From contig NZ_CP116808.1 of NCBI RefSeq assembly GCF_028464065.1, positions 2,819,501 to 2,883,500 of the forward strand: a stretch of 64,000 nt of DNA, written 5' to 3'. Source of the DNA: Saprospira sp. CCB-QB6. GTDB lineage: Bacteria > Bacteroidota > Bacteroidia > Chitinophagales > Saprospiraceae. How positions within the stretch are numbered: the first letter of the stretch is position 1; the number at the start of each line of letters is the position of its first letter. The notes under the pieces are model-generated. The model worked only from the letters and a program-made list of their open reading frames with translations. It did no database searches and had not been told where the DNA came from. Of this stretch, positions 1 to 7,527 are shown piece by piece. The translations under genes were made by a program, and so were the position numbers.

Positions 1-1884
1 GACATAGCCACGAGCTTCTTCTAGGCTTTTATTGTTGGCGGGAATCACTTCTTCAATTTTGATAAAGTAGTAAGAACCATCTTTGGTGTAGCCTTTATTC
101 ATTTTGCGGGCTTTCCATTTGATAGCGTCTACTTCGGCATTGCGTCCTTTTTCATAGGTAGCTTCTGTAGTTTGTACCAAGGCTTTATCTGCATTGAAGA
201 TATCCATAACTTCCTGAGCCGTTTTCTTTTTGGCCTTGCTGCGTAGTTTCTTAATTTGCTTTTTGTCTACAGAGCGAAGCGTATAGAATGTTACTCTGGC
301 TCTTTCGCTCCATTGGTAGCTTTCTTTATGGCTCTCATAAAAGGCTTTGAGTCCTTCCTCATCATTAGAGGCTTTGTCCCAAATAAGCTGCTTTTTCACC
401 TCAAAGAGCAAAATGCCCTCTTCATATTCGCGAAGCAAAGCTTTAAACTCAGGATATTTCTCTTCCAAGCGAGTTTCCTCATAAGCCAAGCTTTTTTGCG
501 CAATCAATTTATCAAGTACGCGCTCTAGGGCATCTTCATGGCGGCGGGGACGCATAGCAAAACGCTCATTAGGTGAGCGCTGCGCCATTTGGACCAATTC
601 TTTTACTGTAGCATTGATGTTGCCCAAAGTAAAGACCACTTTCTCATTTTTGAGCAGCTCAGGTTTGGGGTTCCAACGGCCCTGAATAAAGGCCTGATCT
701 TGACGCAAAGCTGCGATAAGTTCAGCATAAACCTTTTCGTCTAGTTTGTAGCCCGCTTCTTCTTTGATTTTATTGACCAAAGCAGTTTCTACCAACTTAA
801 AGCGATCATCCCGCTTTACTTTGGCCGTCAATTCCGCCTTCATCTGAGGATAGCTGCTTTTGTCCATAGATTTTACTCTACGCAAAATATGCCAACCCGC
901 TTCCGACTGTACAGGCTCTCCATAAACGCCATCTTTGGGCAAACCAAAGGCTGCCGCCTCAAAAGCCGCATCAAATTGGTTAATGCCAACCCATCCAATA
1001 ATTCCCGCTCTAGTTTTTGAGCTGTTATCTTGAGAATATTGCGCTGCTAGCTCTGCAAAGGTAGCTTGACCAGCCTTGAGTACCCCATGCAAAGAGTCAA
1101 TTTTAGCCTTGGCCTTTTCTTCTCCACCTTCCTTTTTGGGACGGATAAGAATATGTGCCAATTGAATTTGGCCATAAGCTGGACGAATTTCGGTTACTTT
1201 GAGCAAATGCAAACCGTATTTGGTCCGAACAATCTCCGAAACTGCGCCCTTTTTTGTCTCATAAAGCGCATTTTCCAAACCATAAGGCAATTGCAAAACC
1301 GTAAAAAAGCCTAAATCCCCCTTTTTCTCCTTGCTGTAAGTATCCTCAGAATACTTAGCGACCATCGTCTCAAAATTCTCTGCAGTCACTTCCTGCTGCA
1401 CTTTTTTCATCCGAGCGTAAGCCTCTTTGACAGCCGTCTCTTCCGCATTTTCATCCAATTTGATGAAAATCTGAGAAAAACGACGATCTTCCTGCGCCCG
1501 ATCAAAAGCCTCTTTGACCAATTTTTCCGTGATCTCCCGATCTGTCAAATAACTGCTCGATAACTGCCGCTTATACTGATTCTGCTCGCGCAAAACCTCT
1601 GGCTTTTTATCCAAGCCCATTTCTTGGCCCTTTACCACCTGCAACTTGAAGTTGATGTAAAGATCCAAATATTCTTCCAAGGACTTTTTGCTGTAATCCG
1701 CCTTATCGCCATTGGTTTTGTCATAAATATAGGTAAACTCAGAAAGGCGAATTTCTACGCCTTTTACCGTAAATAAAACAGGATCATCCTCCGAAGAAGG
1801 ACCCCCAGAATTGGGTTGATGCGCCCAAAGCTGCCCCGCCAAAAAGAATAGGCAAAAGGCCATTATGCTATGCATCTTCATCAT
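1..1884 (-). CDS. Periplasmic peptidyl-prolyl isomerase with two parvulin domains, 3' end cut by window
   Basis: The reading frame is open from an ATG at 1884 to the left edge, giving 628 codons and no stop, so the C-terminus is missing. Residues 1-22 form a signal peptide ending near WAHQ. After a SurA-like N-terminal helical region, two consecutive parvulin (PpiC) domains are visible at about 130-235 and 237-345; the second contains the AHILIR strand and the GWHILRRV terminal strand. The rest is helical and charged. The family catalyses proline isomerisation and assists folding of outer-membrane proteins in the periplasm. Two start ATGs are adjacent (1884, 1881). The call as a SurA/PpiD-like foldase is firm; which subfamily is uncertain because the end is absent. 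Confidence 0.9.
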   Translation of the reverse strand, partial: MMKMHSIMAFCLFFLAGQLWAHQPNSGGPSSEDDPVLFTVKGVEIRLSEFTYIYDKTNGDKADYSKKSLEEYLDLYINFKLQVVKGQEMGLDKKPEVLREQNQYKRQLSSSYLTDREITEKLVKEAFDRAQEDRRFSQIFIKLDENAEETAVKEAYARMKKVQQEVTAENFETMVAKYSEDTYSKEKKGDLGFFTVLQLPYGLENALYETKKGAVSEIVRTKYGLHLLKVTEIRPAYGQIQLAHILIRPKKEGGEEKAKAKIDSLHGVLKAGQATFAELAAQYSQDNSSKTRAGIIGWVGINQFDAAFEAAAFGLPKDGVYGEPVQSEAGWHILRRVKSMDKSSYPQMKAELTAKVKRDDRFKLVETALVNKIKEEAGYKLDEKVYAELIAALRQDQAFIQGRWNPKPELLKNEKVVFTLGNINATVKELVQMAQRSPNERFAMRPRRHEDALERVLDKLIAQKSLAYEETRLEEKYPEFKALLREYEEGILLFEVKKQLIWDKASNDEEGLKAFYESHKESYQWSERARVTFYTLRSVDKKQIKKLRSKAKKKTAQEVMDIFNADKALVQTTEATYEKGRNAEVDAIKWKARKMNKGYTKDGSYYFIKIEEVIPANNKSLEEARGYV

Positions 1885-2008
1885 AGGTCTCGAAATATAT
1901 AAGTAGTTATGAACAAATTAAACTCATTGAGCTTTAGCGCCACAAAGTTAAAGGAGTTCTAGCAAAAAAAGAATTTTCAGAAAATAGAACTATTCAAGCA
2001 AAGGTTTT
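1885..2008. other. AT-rich leader of the parvulin gene
   Basis: This short AT-rich stretch separates the parvulin start from the GC-rich repeat at 2009. It probably holds the promoter of the leftward gene, but I see no convincing TTTG / TAnnTTTG pair. Confidence 0.3.
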
Positions 2009-2241
2009 GGGGCTGCCCCGCCCGTCAGCTTGAAAGCCAGCGCAAAGCGATCCCGCTTTGCGAAGCTATACAAAATGAGGGTGGAAACCCTCATGATATC
2101 GGGCGGGTCGGGCTGTTTCGCAGCTCGCTATTCGCTCGGCCCTTCGGCGCAAAGCGCCTCGGTCTGGCCCTGCGGGCCACTGCTGTCCATCCCTCAGCCG
2201 CGTCGCTTCGCTCCTTTAGCGGCGGCAAAGCCGCCGCCTGG
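2009..2241 (+). repeat. GC-rich modular repeat, subtype A, with nested palindrome insert (copy R1)
   Basis: The element opens with GGGGCTGCCCCGCCCG and closes with TCCATCCCTCAGCC plus a GGCGGC hairpin. Between them are the CTCGCTATTCGCTCGGCCC block and GGTCTGGCC. This copy is longer than most because about 75 bases, including the palindrome ATGAGGGTGGAAACCCTCAT (2075-2094), sit in the tip of the CCCGCCCG/CGGGCGGG hairpin. It abuts the end of pdxJ. Confidence 0.85.
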
Positions 2242-2246
2242 ACCAA

Positions 2247-2966
2247 TTAGCGCAAGCAATTCTTATAAAGCGGAATCACATTCTGAAAGCCCATGTATAG
2301 CGCATCTACCGTCAAAGCATGCCCAATAGATACTTCCAACAAATTGGGAATATTTTGCTTGAAATAAGTCAAATTGGTCAAGTTGAGGTCATGCCCAGCA
2401 TTGAGCTCAATACCCACCGCTGCCGCAGCTTCTGCCGCCTTGACATAAGGCGCAATCGCTGCCGCCCGATCAGCCTTGTATTCATGGGCATAAGGACCAG
2501 TATACAATTCTACCCGATCAGCACCCAATTTTTTGGCTCCCTCAATCATTTTAGGATCGGGATCGACAAAAATAGATACCCGAGCCCCCAAGCCTTTTAA
2601 CTCTTCGGTTACCTCTTGCAAAAATGAAGCAAAAGCTAAGGTATCCCAACCCGAATCCGAAGTTAAGGCCTGAGCCGCATCAGGGACCAAAGTCACCTGA
2701 TCAGAAGGATATTTCCGCAATAGGTCCATAAATTCAGCAGTGGGATTCCCCTCAATATTAAACTCCGTGGCAATTTTTCCCCGCAATTCAGGAATGTCGT
2801 CATAACGAATATGACGCTGATCTGGACGAGGATGTACCGTGATTCCCTCCGCCCCAAATTTTTCGCAATCTAGGGCCACTTGCAGCAGATTAGGAAAATT
2901 GGCCCCCCGCGCATTGCGAATCAGAGCCACTTTATTCAAATTTACGCTTAAGCGACAAGTTGACAT
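2247..2966 (-). CDS. pdxJ: Pyridoxine 5'-phosphate synthase PdxJ
   Basis: The 239-residue product has the expected PdxJ length. PdxJ condenses 3-amino-2-oxopropyl phosphate with 1-deoxy-xylulose 5-phosphate, the ring-closing step of deoxyxylulose-dependent vitamin B6 synthesis, in the cytosol. The family signature is clear: the phosphate/active-site segment HPRPDQRHI at residues 45-53 with His45, Arg47 and His52, the GHDLN loop at 191-195 with His192, and the C-terminal SIGHAL phosphate-binding stretch near 213. It stands alone, with no other B6 gene nearby. The stop lies only a few bases from repeat R1. Confidence 0.97.
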   Translation of the reverse strand: MSTCRLSVNLNKVALIRNARGANFPNLLQVALDCEKFGAEGITVHPRPDQRHIRYDDIPELRGKIATEFNIEGNPTAEFMDLLRKYPSDQVTLVPDAAQALTSDSGWDTLAFASFLQEVTEELKGLGARVSIFVDPDPKMIEGAKKLGADRVELYTGPYAHEYKADRAAAIAPYVKAAEAAAAVGIELNAGHDLNLTNLTYFKQNIPNLLEVSIGHALTVDALYMGFQNVIPLYKNCLR

Positions 2967-3195
2967 ATTTTTTCTTTTTGGTCAGTTAGATCGCGCAATA
3001 TACAGAACTCCTCTCAAAAGCAGTCTGCTTGAACGCTAAAGCTAATTTCGGGCAGTTTGCCCTTATTTTTTCGCCTATAAGCATTCTATTAAATAGCCTT
3101 AACGCTTTTTTAATAGAAAAGGAGGGAAGATGAATTTGGCTAACAGAATTTTTGGATTAAATTTGTATCGCAAGCGATATAAAAACACTGCTGAT

Positions 3196-3612
3196 ATGAT
3201 TTTAAAAAATATACTGAGAGTAATTTTAGGCCTATTTATGCTTTATGCAGGAGTTGGGCATCTGACTTTTTTGAGAGAGGAATTTTATGCTCAGGTCCCT
3301 CGCTGGCTAACTATAGATCAGGGATTTATGGACCTAGTGGTTATTCTTTCGGGTGTTGTCGAGATTAGCTTGGGGGCCATGATGATTTTAGGCGGAAAAT
3401 GGAAAGCTCAAACGGGTTGGGCGCTAGCTATTTTCTTTTTTCTCATCTTTCCTGGCAATATCAATCAGTATGTCAATGAAATAGATGCTTTTGGATTGGA
3501 TACAGACCAAAAGCGCTTTATTCGCCTTCTCTTTCAACCTTTGCTTATTCTCTGGGCCCTTTGGTCTACGCAAGCAATGCAACTCTTAAAGAAAAATAAA
3601 AAGCAAGCTTAG
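3196..3612 (+). CDS. DoxX-like small membrane protein
   Basis: I start at the ATG at 3196 (138 residues) because homologous N-termini begin just before the first membrane helix (ILRVILGLFMLYAGVGH); an upstream in-frame ATG at 3130 would add 22 basic residues. Four hydrophobic helices are visible at about 5-22, 48-66, 72-92 and 112-130, the layout of DoxX/DoxD family proteins. The GVGHL and PGNINQY motifs are typical of Bacteroidota members. The family sits in the cytoplasmic membrane and its function is poorly defined (quinone- or redox-linked in some lineages). No partner gene is adjacent. Confidence 0.8.
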   Translation: MILKNILRVILGLFMLYAGVGHLTFLREEFYAQVPRWLTIDQGFMDLVVILSGVVEISLGAMMILGGKWKAQTGWALAIFFFLIFPGNINQYVNEIDAFGLDTDQKRFIRLLFQPLLILWALWSTQAMQLLKKNKKQA

Positions 3613-3618
3613 CTCAAC

Positions 3619-3640
3619 AGAAGTTAAACTTCTGGGTTTT
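3619..3640 (+). terminator. Weak terminator-like hairpin after the DoxX gene
   Basis: AGAAGTT is followed almost directly by its complement AACTTCT and then GGGTTTT. The stem is short, so termination is only possible. Confidence 0.35.
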
Positions 3641-3699
3641 ATAGCTTTCCTTAAATGAACTTAGTTCAATAGATCATTAATAATCAAACTAACCGTAAA

Positions 3700-4332
3700 A
3701 TGGAATTATTAGATAAACTAAAATGGAGATATGCCGCCAAGGCGATGAATGGCCAAAAAGTGCCTCAAGAACAAATTGATCAAATTATTGAAGCAATTTC
3801 TTTATCGCCCACTTCTAGCGGCCTACAGCCTTTTGAGGTTTTTGTCATTACGAATCCAGAAGTAAAGGAAAAAATTAAAGCGGTAGCTTGGAACCAGTCT
3901 ATGGTAACCGATTGCTCACACCTCTTTGTTTTTGCCGCTTGGGATACTTACACTGAAGATCGCATTAACTACATGTTTGATTTGACCAATGAGATTCGAG
4001 GCTTTAAAAATGAAGGTTGGGAAAACTACAGACAGCAGTTGTTGCAGTTTTACCCTCAGAGAGAGGCGGAATTGAATTTCCAGCATGCGGCTAGACAAGC
4101 ATATATTGCTTTTACCAATGCCATTAACGCAGCCGCCTTTTTGGGCCTAGATGCTACACCTATGGAAGGCTTTGAGCCAGAAGCTGTAGACGAAATCCTA
4201 AACTTGAAAGAAAAAGGATTGAGAAGTTGCGTGATGTTGCCCGTAGGTTACAGAGATGCAGAAAATGATTGGTTGGTCAATCTGAAAAAAGTGAGAAAGC
4301 CCTTGACAAAATTGGTCAATAAGGTAGACTAA
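3700..4332 (+). CDS. NAD(P)H-dependent nitroreductase-family oxidoreductase
   Basis: The 210-residue product matches the FMN-dependent nitroreductase (NfsB-like) family. Visible motifs are the N-terminal RYAAK flavin-binding segment at 10-14, SLSPTSSGLQPFEVFVI at about 34-50, and the C-terminal GLRSCVMLPVGYRD stretch that closes the flavin site. Such enzymes reduce nitro-aromatics, quinones or flavins with NAD(P)H as cytosolic homodimers; the physiological substrate cannot be read from sequence. It is a single gene with its own strong terminator at 4358. Confidence 0.93.
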   Translation: MELLDKLKWRYAAKAMNGQKVPQEQIDQIIEAISLSPTSSGLQPFEVFVITNPEVKEKIKAVAWNQSMVTDCSHLFVFAAWDTYTEDRINYMFDLTNEIRGFKNEGWENYRQQLLQFYPQREAELNFQHAARQAYIAFTNAINAAAFLGLDATPMEGFEPEAVDEILNLKEKGLRSCVMLPVGYRDAENDWLVNLKKVRKPLTKLVNKVD

Positions 4333-4357
4333 TACTTTATCTGGACCAAATTACTGT

Positions 4358-4391
4358 TGCGCTATGAATTCTGATTCATAGCGCATTTTTT
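4358..4391 (+). terminator. Rho-independent terminator of the nitroreductase gene
   Basis: A perfect 12-bp stem (TGCGCTATGAAT / ATTCATAGCGCA) with a four-base loop is followed by a run of T. Confidence 0.88.
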
Positions 4392-4419
4392 GTTCTTCAA
4401 CAGCTGAAGTAGGGGCATG

Positions 4420-4452
4420 AAAAAAGGACCAATGGAAAACCATTAGTCCTTT
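4420..4452 (-). terminator. Rho-independent terminator of tRNA-Met
   Basis: Read on the minus strand, AAAGGACTAATGG pairs with CCATTGGTCCTTT across a TTTT loop and is followed by more T. It lies just past the 3' end of the tRNA gene. Confidence 0.8.
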
Positions 4453-4457
4453 AAAGT

Positions 4458-4530
<73 letters not shown>

Positions 4531-4548
4531 TTTTGCCCTAGTGCGATG

Positions 4549-4579
4549 CAAATATAGGGCAATATTTTCTTTCTCCAAA
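4549..4579 (-). promoter_or_regulatory. Bacteroidota-type promoter of tRNA-Met
   Basis: On the minus strand TTTG (4579-4576) is separated by 19 bases from TATATTTG (4556-4549). This matches the Bacteroidota consensus TTTG-N19-21-TAnnTTTG and would start transcription roughly ten bases upstream of the tRNA. Confidence 0.75.
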
Positions 4580-4609
4580 TTTTTTCTAGAAAAAAGCTAA
4601 ATCTTTTTT

Positions 4610-5743
4610 CTAGAAAGTGGGACAACCTGTACTTCTGCGGCCATTATCGCCAAAGTTGTAGATCAGAGAGACCTCCATACCACCGCGGCTGTTATTGAGT
4701 GTAGCGAGGCTAGACATGGTCGCATCGTAGCTAAAGCCGAATTGGAATTGATTAACATCGAGACCTACAATAAAGATAAGGGCATCTACGCCCAAAGAGC
4801 TAGAGCTATCATCTACATATTGGTTAGAAATGCGGTTCCATAGGCCAAAACGGAAAGCAAAGTCGTCATATTGGGGGGCTTGGTAGCGAAGGCTAACTCC
4901 AGTACTGATTTCTGTAGAGGGGCCTTGAATCATCACTACGGCACCAGGTAATAGGCTCATTGCAGAGCGGCGGCCACCTAGACGAACTTCTCCACCAGCA
5001 TGAATATTGAAGCGGCTATAAAGTTTTTCGGTAGGACCAGCAAAGCTGTTTCCTGAAGTATCAACGGGGGCGCGGTTAAAAAGAGAAATATCGGGTTGGT
5101 TGAGGTGGAAGATACTAATTCCTCCATAAGCGGATTGGCGTTTACCGAAGGTTCCGTACCACATCAATCCAACATGAAGATCGGCATACATTCTAGAATC
5201 GCGAACGGCCAGCATATTTTCGCCACTATTGATGGTGGGGTTATAGAAGCCATTGCCATATTCGCTATCGTATTGGGTAGAGTAAGTGTTTTGGTCCCAA
5301 TCAATAGATCTTTGTCCGAGACCAAGGTGACCTCCAGCGATGAGGTAAGAGCTACGTTCTTTGCCTAGGCGGCCACGTCCTTGGCTCAGGAGTTTTTGGT
5401 AGTTGACATCTAGTCCGACATCGGTAATTGCATAAGAAGAGGCGCCGGCTACATCTCGCATAGCGTTAAAGCCTACCCCTACAAAGTCTTCTTTACCTAC
5501 GGCAAATTTTCCTTCTGCGGTAAAAGAGGCGGTGTTATAGGGTTTGTCCAAAACAGAGGACCATTGGCTGCGGTAGTTGATACCGAGGCGGAATTGCGAC
5601 TCCATAACGCCGGCTAGGGCGGGGCTTAGTCGGGCTGGGGCAGAATAATACTGCGAGTAGCGGGGGTCTTGGGCCTTGGCCTCCTGTAAGTTGCAAAAAA
5701 AGGCCAGGAGCAAGAGGGCCGAAATAGGTCGGATAAGCTTCAT
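4610..5743 (-). CDS. PorP/SprF family outer-membrane protein (type IX secretion)
   Basis: The 377-residue product has a signal peptide (residues 1-24, ending EAKAQ) followed by the family hallmark QDPRYSQYYSAPARLSPALAG, where a short mature N-terminus leads into alternating beta strands of an outer-membrane barrel. It ends in amphipathic strands (VSLIYNFGDN). PorP/SprF proteins are outer-membrane partners of type IX secretion and gliding machinery and often help one specific adhesin or cargo. Such genes usually sit next to a large secreted protein; here none is adjacent. Confidence 0.92.
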   Translation of the reverse strand: MKLIRPISALLLLAFFCNLQEAKAQDPRYSQYYSAPARLSPALAGVMESQFRLGINYRSQWSSVLDKPYNTASFTAEGKFAVGKEDFVGVGFNAMRDVAGASSYAITDVGLDVNYQKLLSQGRGRLGKERSSYLIAGGHLGLGQRSIDWDQNTYSTQYDSEYGNGFYNPTINSGENMLAVRDSRMYADLHVGLMWYGTFGKRQSAYGGISIFHLNQPDISLFNRAPVDTSGNSFAGPTEKLYSRFNIHAGGEVRLGGRRSAMSLLPGAVVMIQGPSTEISTGVSLRYQAPQYDDFAFRFGLWNRISNQYVDDSSSSLGVDALIFIVGLDVNQFQFGFSYDATMSSLATLNNSRGGMEVSLIYNFGDNGRRSTGCPTF

Positions 5744-5814
5744 GCGTCTCTTATAATTTTATCGGTAAAACCTTTAAGGCTATTAGTCCTTAGTGAGTAT
5801 AATAAAATTGCCAA

Positions 5815-5822
5815 CAAAAGTA
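5815..5822 (-). promoter_or_regulatory. Candidate -7 element for the PorP/SprF gene
   Basis: TACTTTTG on the minus strand matches TAnnTTTG about 70 bases upstream of the start. No good -33 TTTG at 19-21 bases accompanies it, so support is partial. Confidence 0.35.
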
Positions 5823-6094
5823 CAAAAACTAATGTGGCTGAAAAATATTGTTTTAGCTGAGCGGGAAAACTCCTTGGACTTTAAAACGGAGTTTTGTATA
5901 AAATCTTGTAGTCAACCTTAAAATTCTTTTAAAGAAGAGCTATTCTTTTAGGTCAAACGACGATTCTAGGAGATTTGCTGCTAAAGATGCCGCTGGGCAA
6001 TTGTTAAAAGCGGAATAAAGTCTGTAATTTGGGCCCGAAAAAAAGGCGGCAAGGCTTTTTTGTCAAGCGTTCATCTAATGGGGTTGGGCCATTT

Positions 6095-6209
6095 GGCCTA
6101 GCGATGTGAAGGGGGGCGGCGCAGCCGCAGACCTAGGCGCTTTGCGCCGAAGGGCCGAGCGAATAGCGAGCCCCGAAACGTAGCGCCGCAGCTTGGCTGC
6201 GGAGGCCCC
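6095..6209 (-). repeat. GC-rich modular repeat, subtype B (copy R2)
   Basis: Read on the minus strand it runs from GGGGCCTCCGC through GCGCTACGTTTC, the CTCGCTATTCGCTCGGCCC block and a GGCGCTTTGCGCC hairpin to CACATCGCTAGGCC. It fills the gap between the PorP/SprF leader and the lipoprotein gene at 6230. The remaining gap sequence (5744-6094) is AT-rich with no gene. Confidence 0.85.
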
Positions 6210-6229
6210 AAAAAATAAGAATTAACTAT

Positions 6230-6910
6230 ATGAGAACACAATTAGCCATTCATTTTTTTATGTTTTTGATTTTGGCTGCGGCTTGTCAATCAAAAATGGT
6301 GGAAGTGAAGCAAGAGGAGCATACACCTTTTGCTGTGGAGCGGACCTATTATTATGTCCGATATTTAGAAAATAGTAAGGAATTGCAGGCGGAAGCGCGT
6401 TTTCAGCAAGATACAGGCAACTTAGTTTTAGCAGATAAATTGTATTTTGAGGGGCAGGTTATGCAGCCTAAAAAATTGCCGAAAGTAGGTTGGGAATATC
6501 GCTATCATGAGCGCCCATCTAAATTTAAAGGCTGTTATCACTTTAGTTATGGGGGAGAGAGCGATACGATTTGCTTTCCAACCTATACTAATTTTGGCCT
6601 TAAAACGCCTGAAGTTTCTATGACTTCGGGGGGCTTGATTGCTTGGGAAGGGCAGCCTTTGGGACAAGAAGAAAGCCTCGTTTTATTGTTTGAAGATGCC
6701 AAGGGGCAGGTGAAAACGGTAAATCATGTGGGATTGACGCGAGGCAGCCAGTTTGAGATTCGGCCAGAACATTTGGAGGGGCTAAATGTTGGGGCTGCTA
6801 GTTTGCGCTTGGTGCATAAAAGTACTGTGATTCAAAAAATAGATGGACAGGTACAGGTGATTAAGTTAGAGTATTATCGTAAGACCTTAAAAATTGAAAT
6901 TGTAGCCTAA
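6230..6910 (+). CDS. Predicted lipoprotein of unknown function
   Basis: The 226-residue product begins with a lipoprotein signal (residues 1-19, lipobox LAAAC) so it is probably anchored in the outer or inner membrane. The mature part is mostly beta-strand-like with no motif I recognise. Its stop overlaps the ATG of the next gene (TAATG at 6908-6912), so the pair is translationally coupled and cotranscribed. No function is assigned. Confidence 0.75.
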   Translation: MRTQLAIHFFMFLILAAACQSKMVEVKQEEHTPFAVERTYYYVRYLENSKELQAEARFQQDTGNLVLADKLYFEGQVMQPKKLPKVGWEYRYHERPSKFKGCYHFSYGGESDTICFPTYTNFGLKTPEVSMTSGGLIAWEGQPLGQEESLVLLFEDAKGQVKTVNHVGLTRGSQFEIRPEHLEGLNVGAASLRLVHKSTVIQKIDGQVQVIKLEYYRKTLKIEIVA

Positions 6911-7500
6911 TGTATATAGTAGCAGAAAAATATTTGGTTACGGCCGATATCTTCGACAAGCAGTTCGTCTGTAATTTGGATGCCTGTAAGGGCGCTTGTT
7001 GTTGGGAGGGAGACTTTGGGGCTCCTTTGGAAGAGGCTGAAGTGGAGATCCTTAAAGCCATTTATCCAACCATTAAAGACCGCTTGACGCCCGCAGGTCA
7101 GGCCGCTATTGAAGAGCAGGGCGTGGCCACGCATAGCGAAGAACAAGAGGGTTGGGCTACGGCTTTAATTGATGGCGGACCCTGTGCCTTCATCCATTAT
7201 GAAGAGGATGGCCGGGCAAGCTGTGGCATTGAAAAGGCCCATAAAGACGGCATTATTGACTACCTAAAACCCGTCTCTTGTCACCTTTATCCTATTCGGA
7301 CCAAGCAATTGCCCGACTTTTTAGCACTAAACTATGACCACTGGGATATTTGCTCGGCGGCTTGCAGCTTAGGCGAAGAATTAAAAGTGCCCGTTTATCA
7401 GTTTTTGAAAGGGCCATTGACCAAAGCCTTTGGTCAACATTTTTATGAAGAACTAGAAGCTATGGCTGATTATCATGCCCAGACGGGCAGGCAGACCTAG
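6910..7500 (+). CDS. DUF3109 cysteine-rich protein
   Basis: The 196-residue product matches the DUF3109 family common in Bacteroidota. Its N-terminus holds a cysteine cluster (C21, C26, C30, C31 in CNLDACKGACCW), followed by GGPC, SCGI, SCHLYP and a terminal CSAAC pair, a pattern like the zinc/iron-sulfur YkgJ-type clusters. Metal binding is inferred from the pattern; no reaction is known. It is coupled to the preceding lipoprotein gene by a stop/start overlap and is followed 27 bases later by the antiporter gene. Confidence 0.88.
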   Translation: MYIVAEKYLVTADIFDKQFVCNLDACKGACCWEGDFGAPLEEAEVEILKAIYPTIKDRLTPAGQAAIEEQGVATHSEEQEGWATALIDGGPCAFIHYEEDGRASCGIEKAHKDGIIDYLKPVSCHLYPIRTKQLPDFLALNYDHWDICSAACSLGEELKVPVYQFLKGPLTKAFGQHFYEELEAMADYHAQTGRQT

Positions 7501-7527
7501 CAATCTCTCACCTACTAATATTTGCAA

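Noticed and set aside
256-528. Plus-strand frames opposite the parvulin gene (also 1066-1314)
   Set aside because: They lie antisense within a gene that has a continuous frame of 628 codons with two parvulin domains.
2030-2329. Short plus-strand frame over repeat R1 and the end of pdxJ
   Set aside because: It translates the repeat and the antisense of pdxJ; similar frames arise in every GC-rich repeat copy (16868-17119, 31215-31490, 40527-40823, 46209-46436, 59527-59790).
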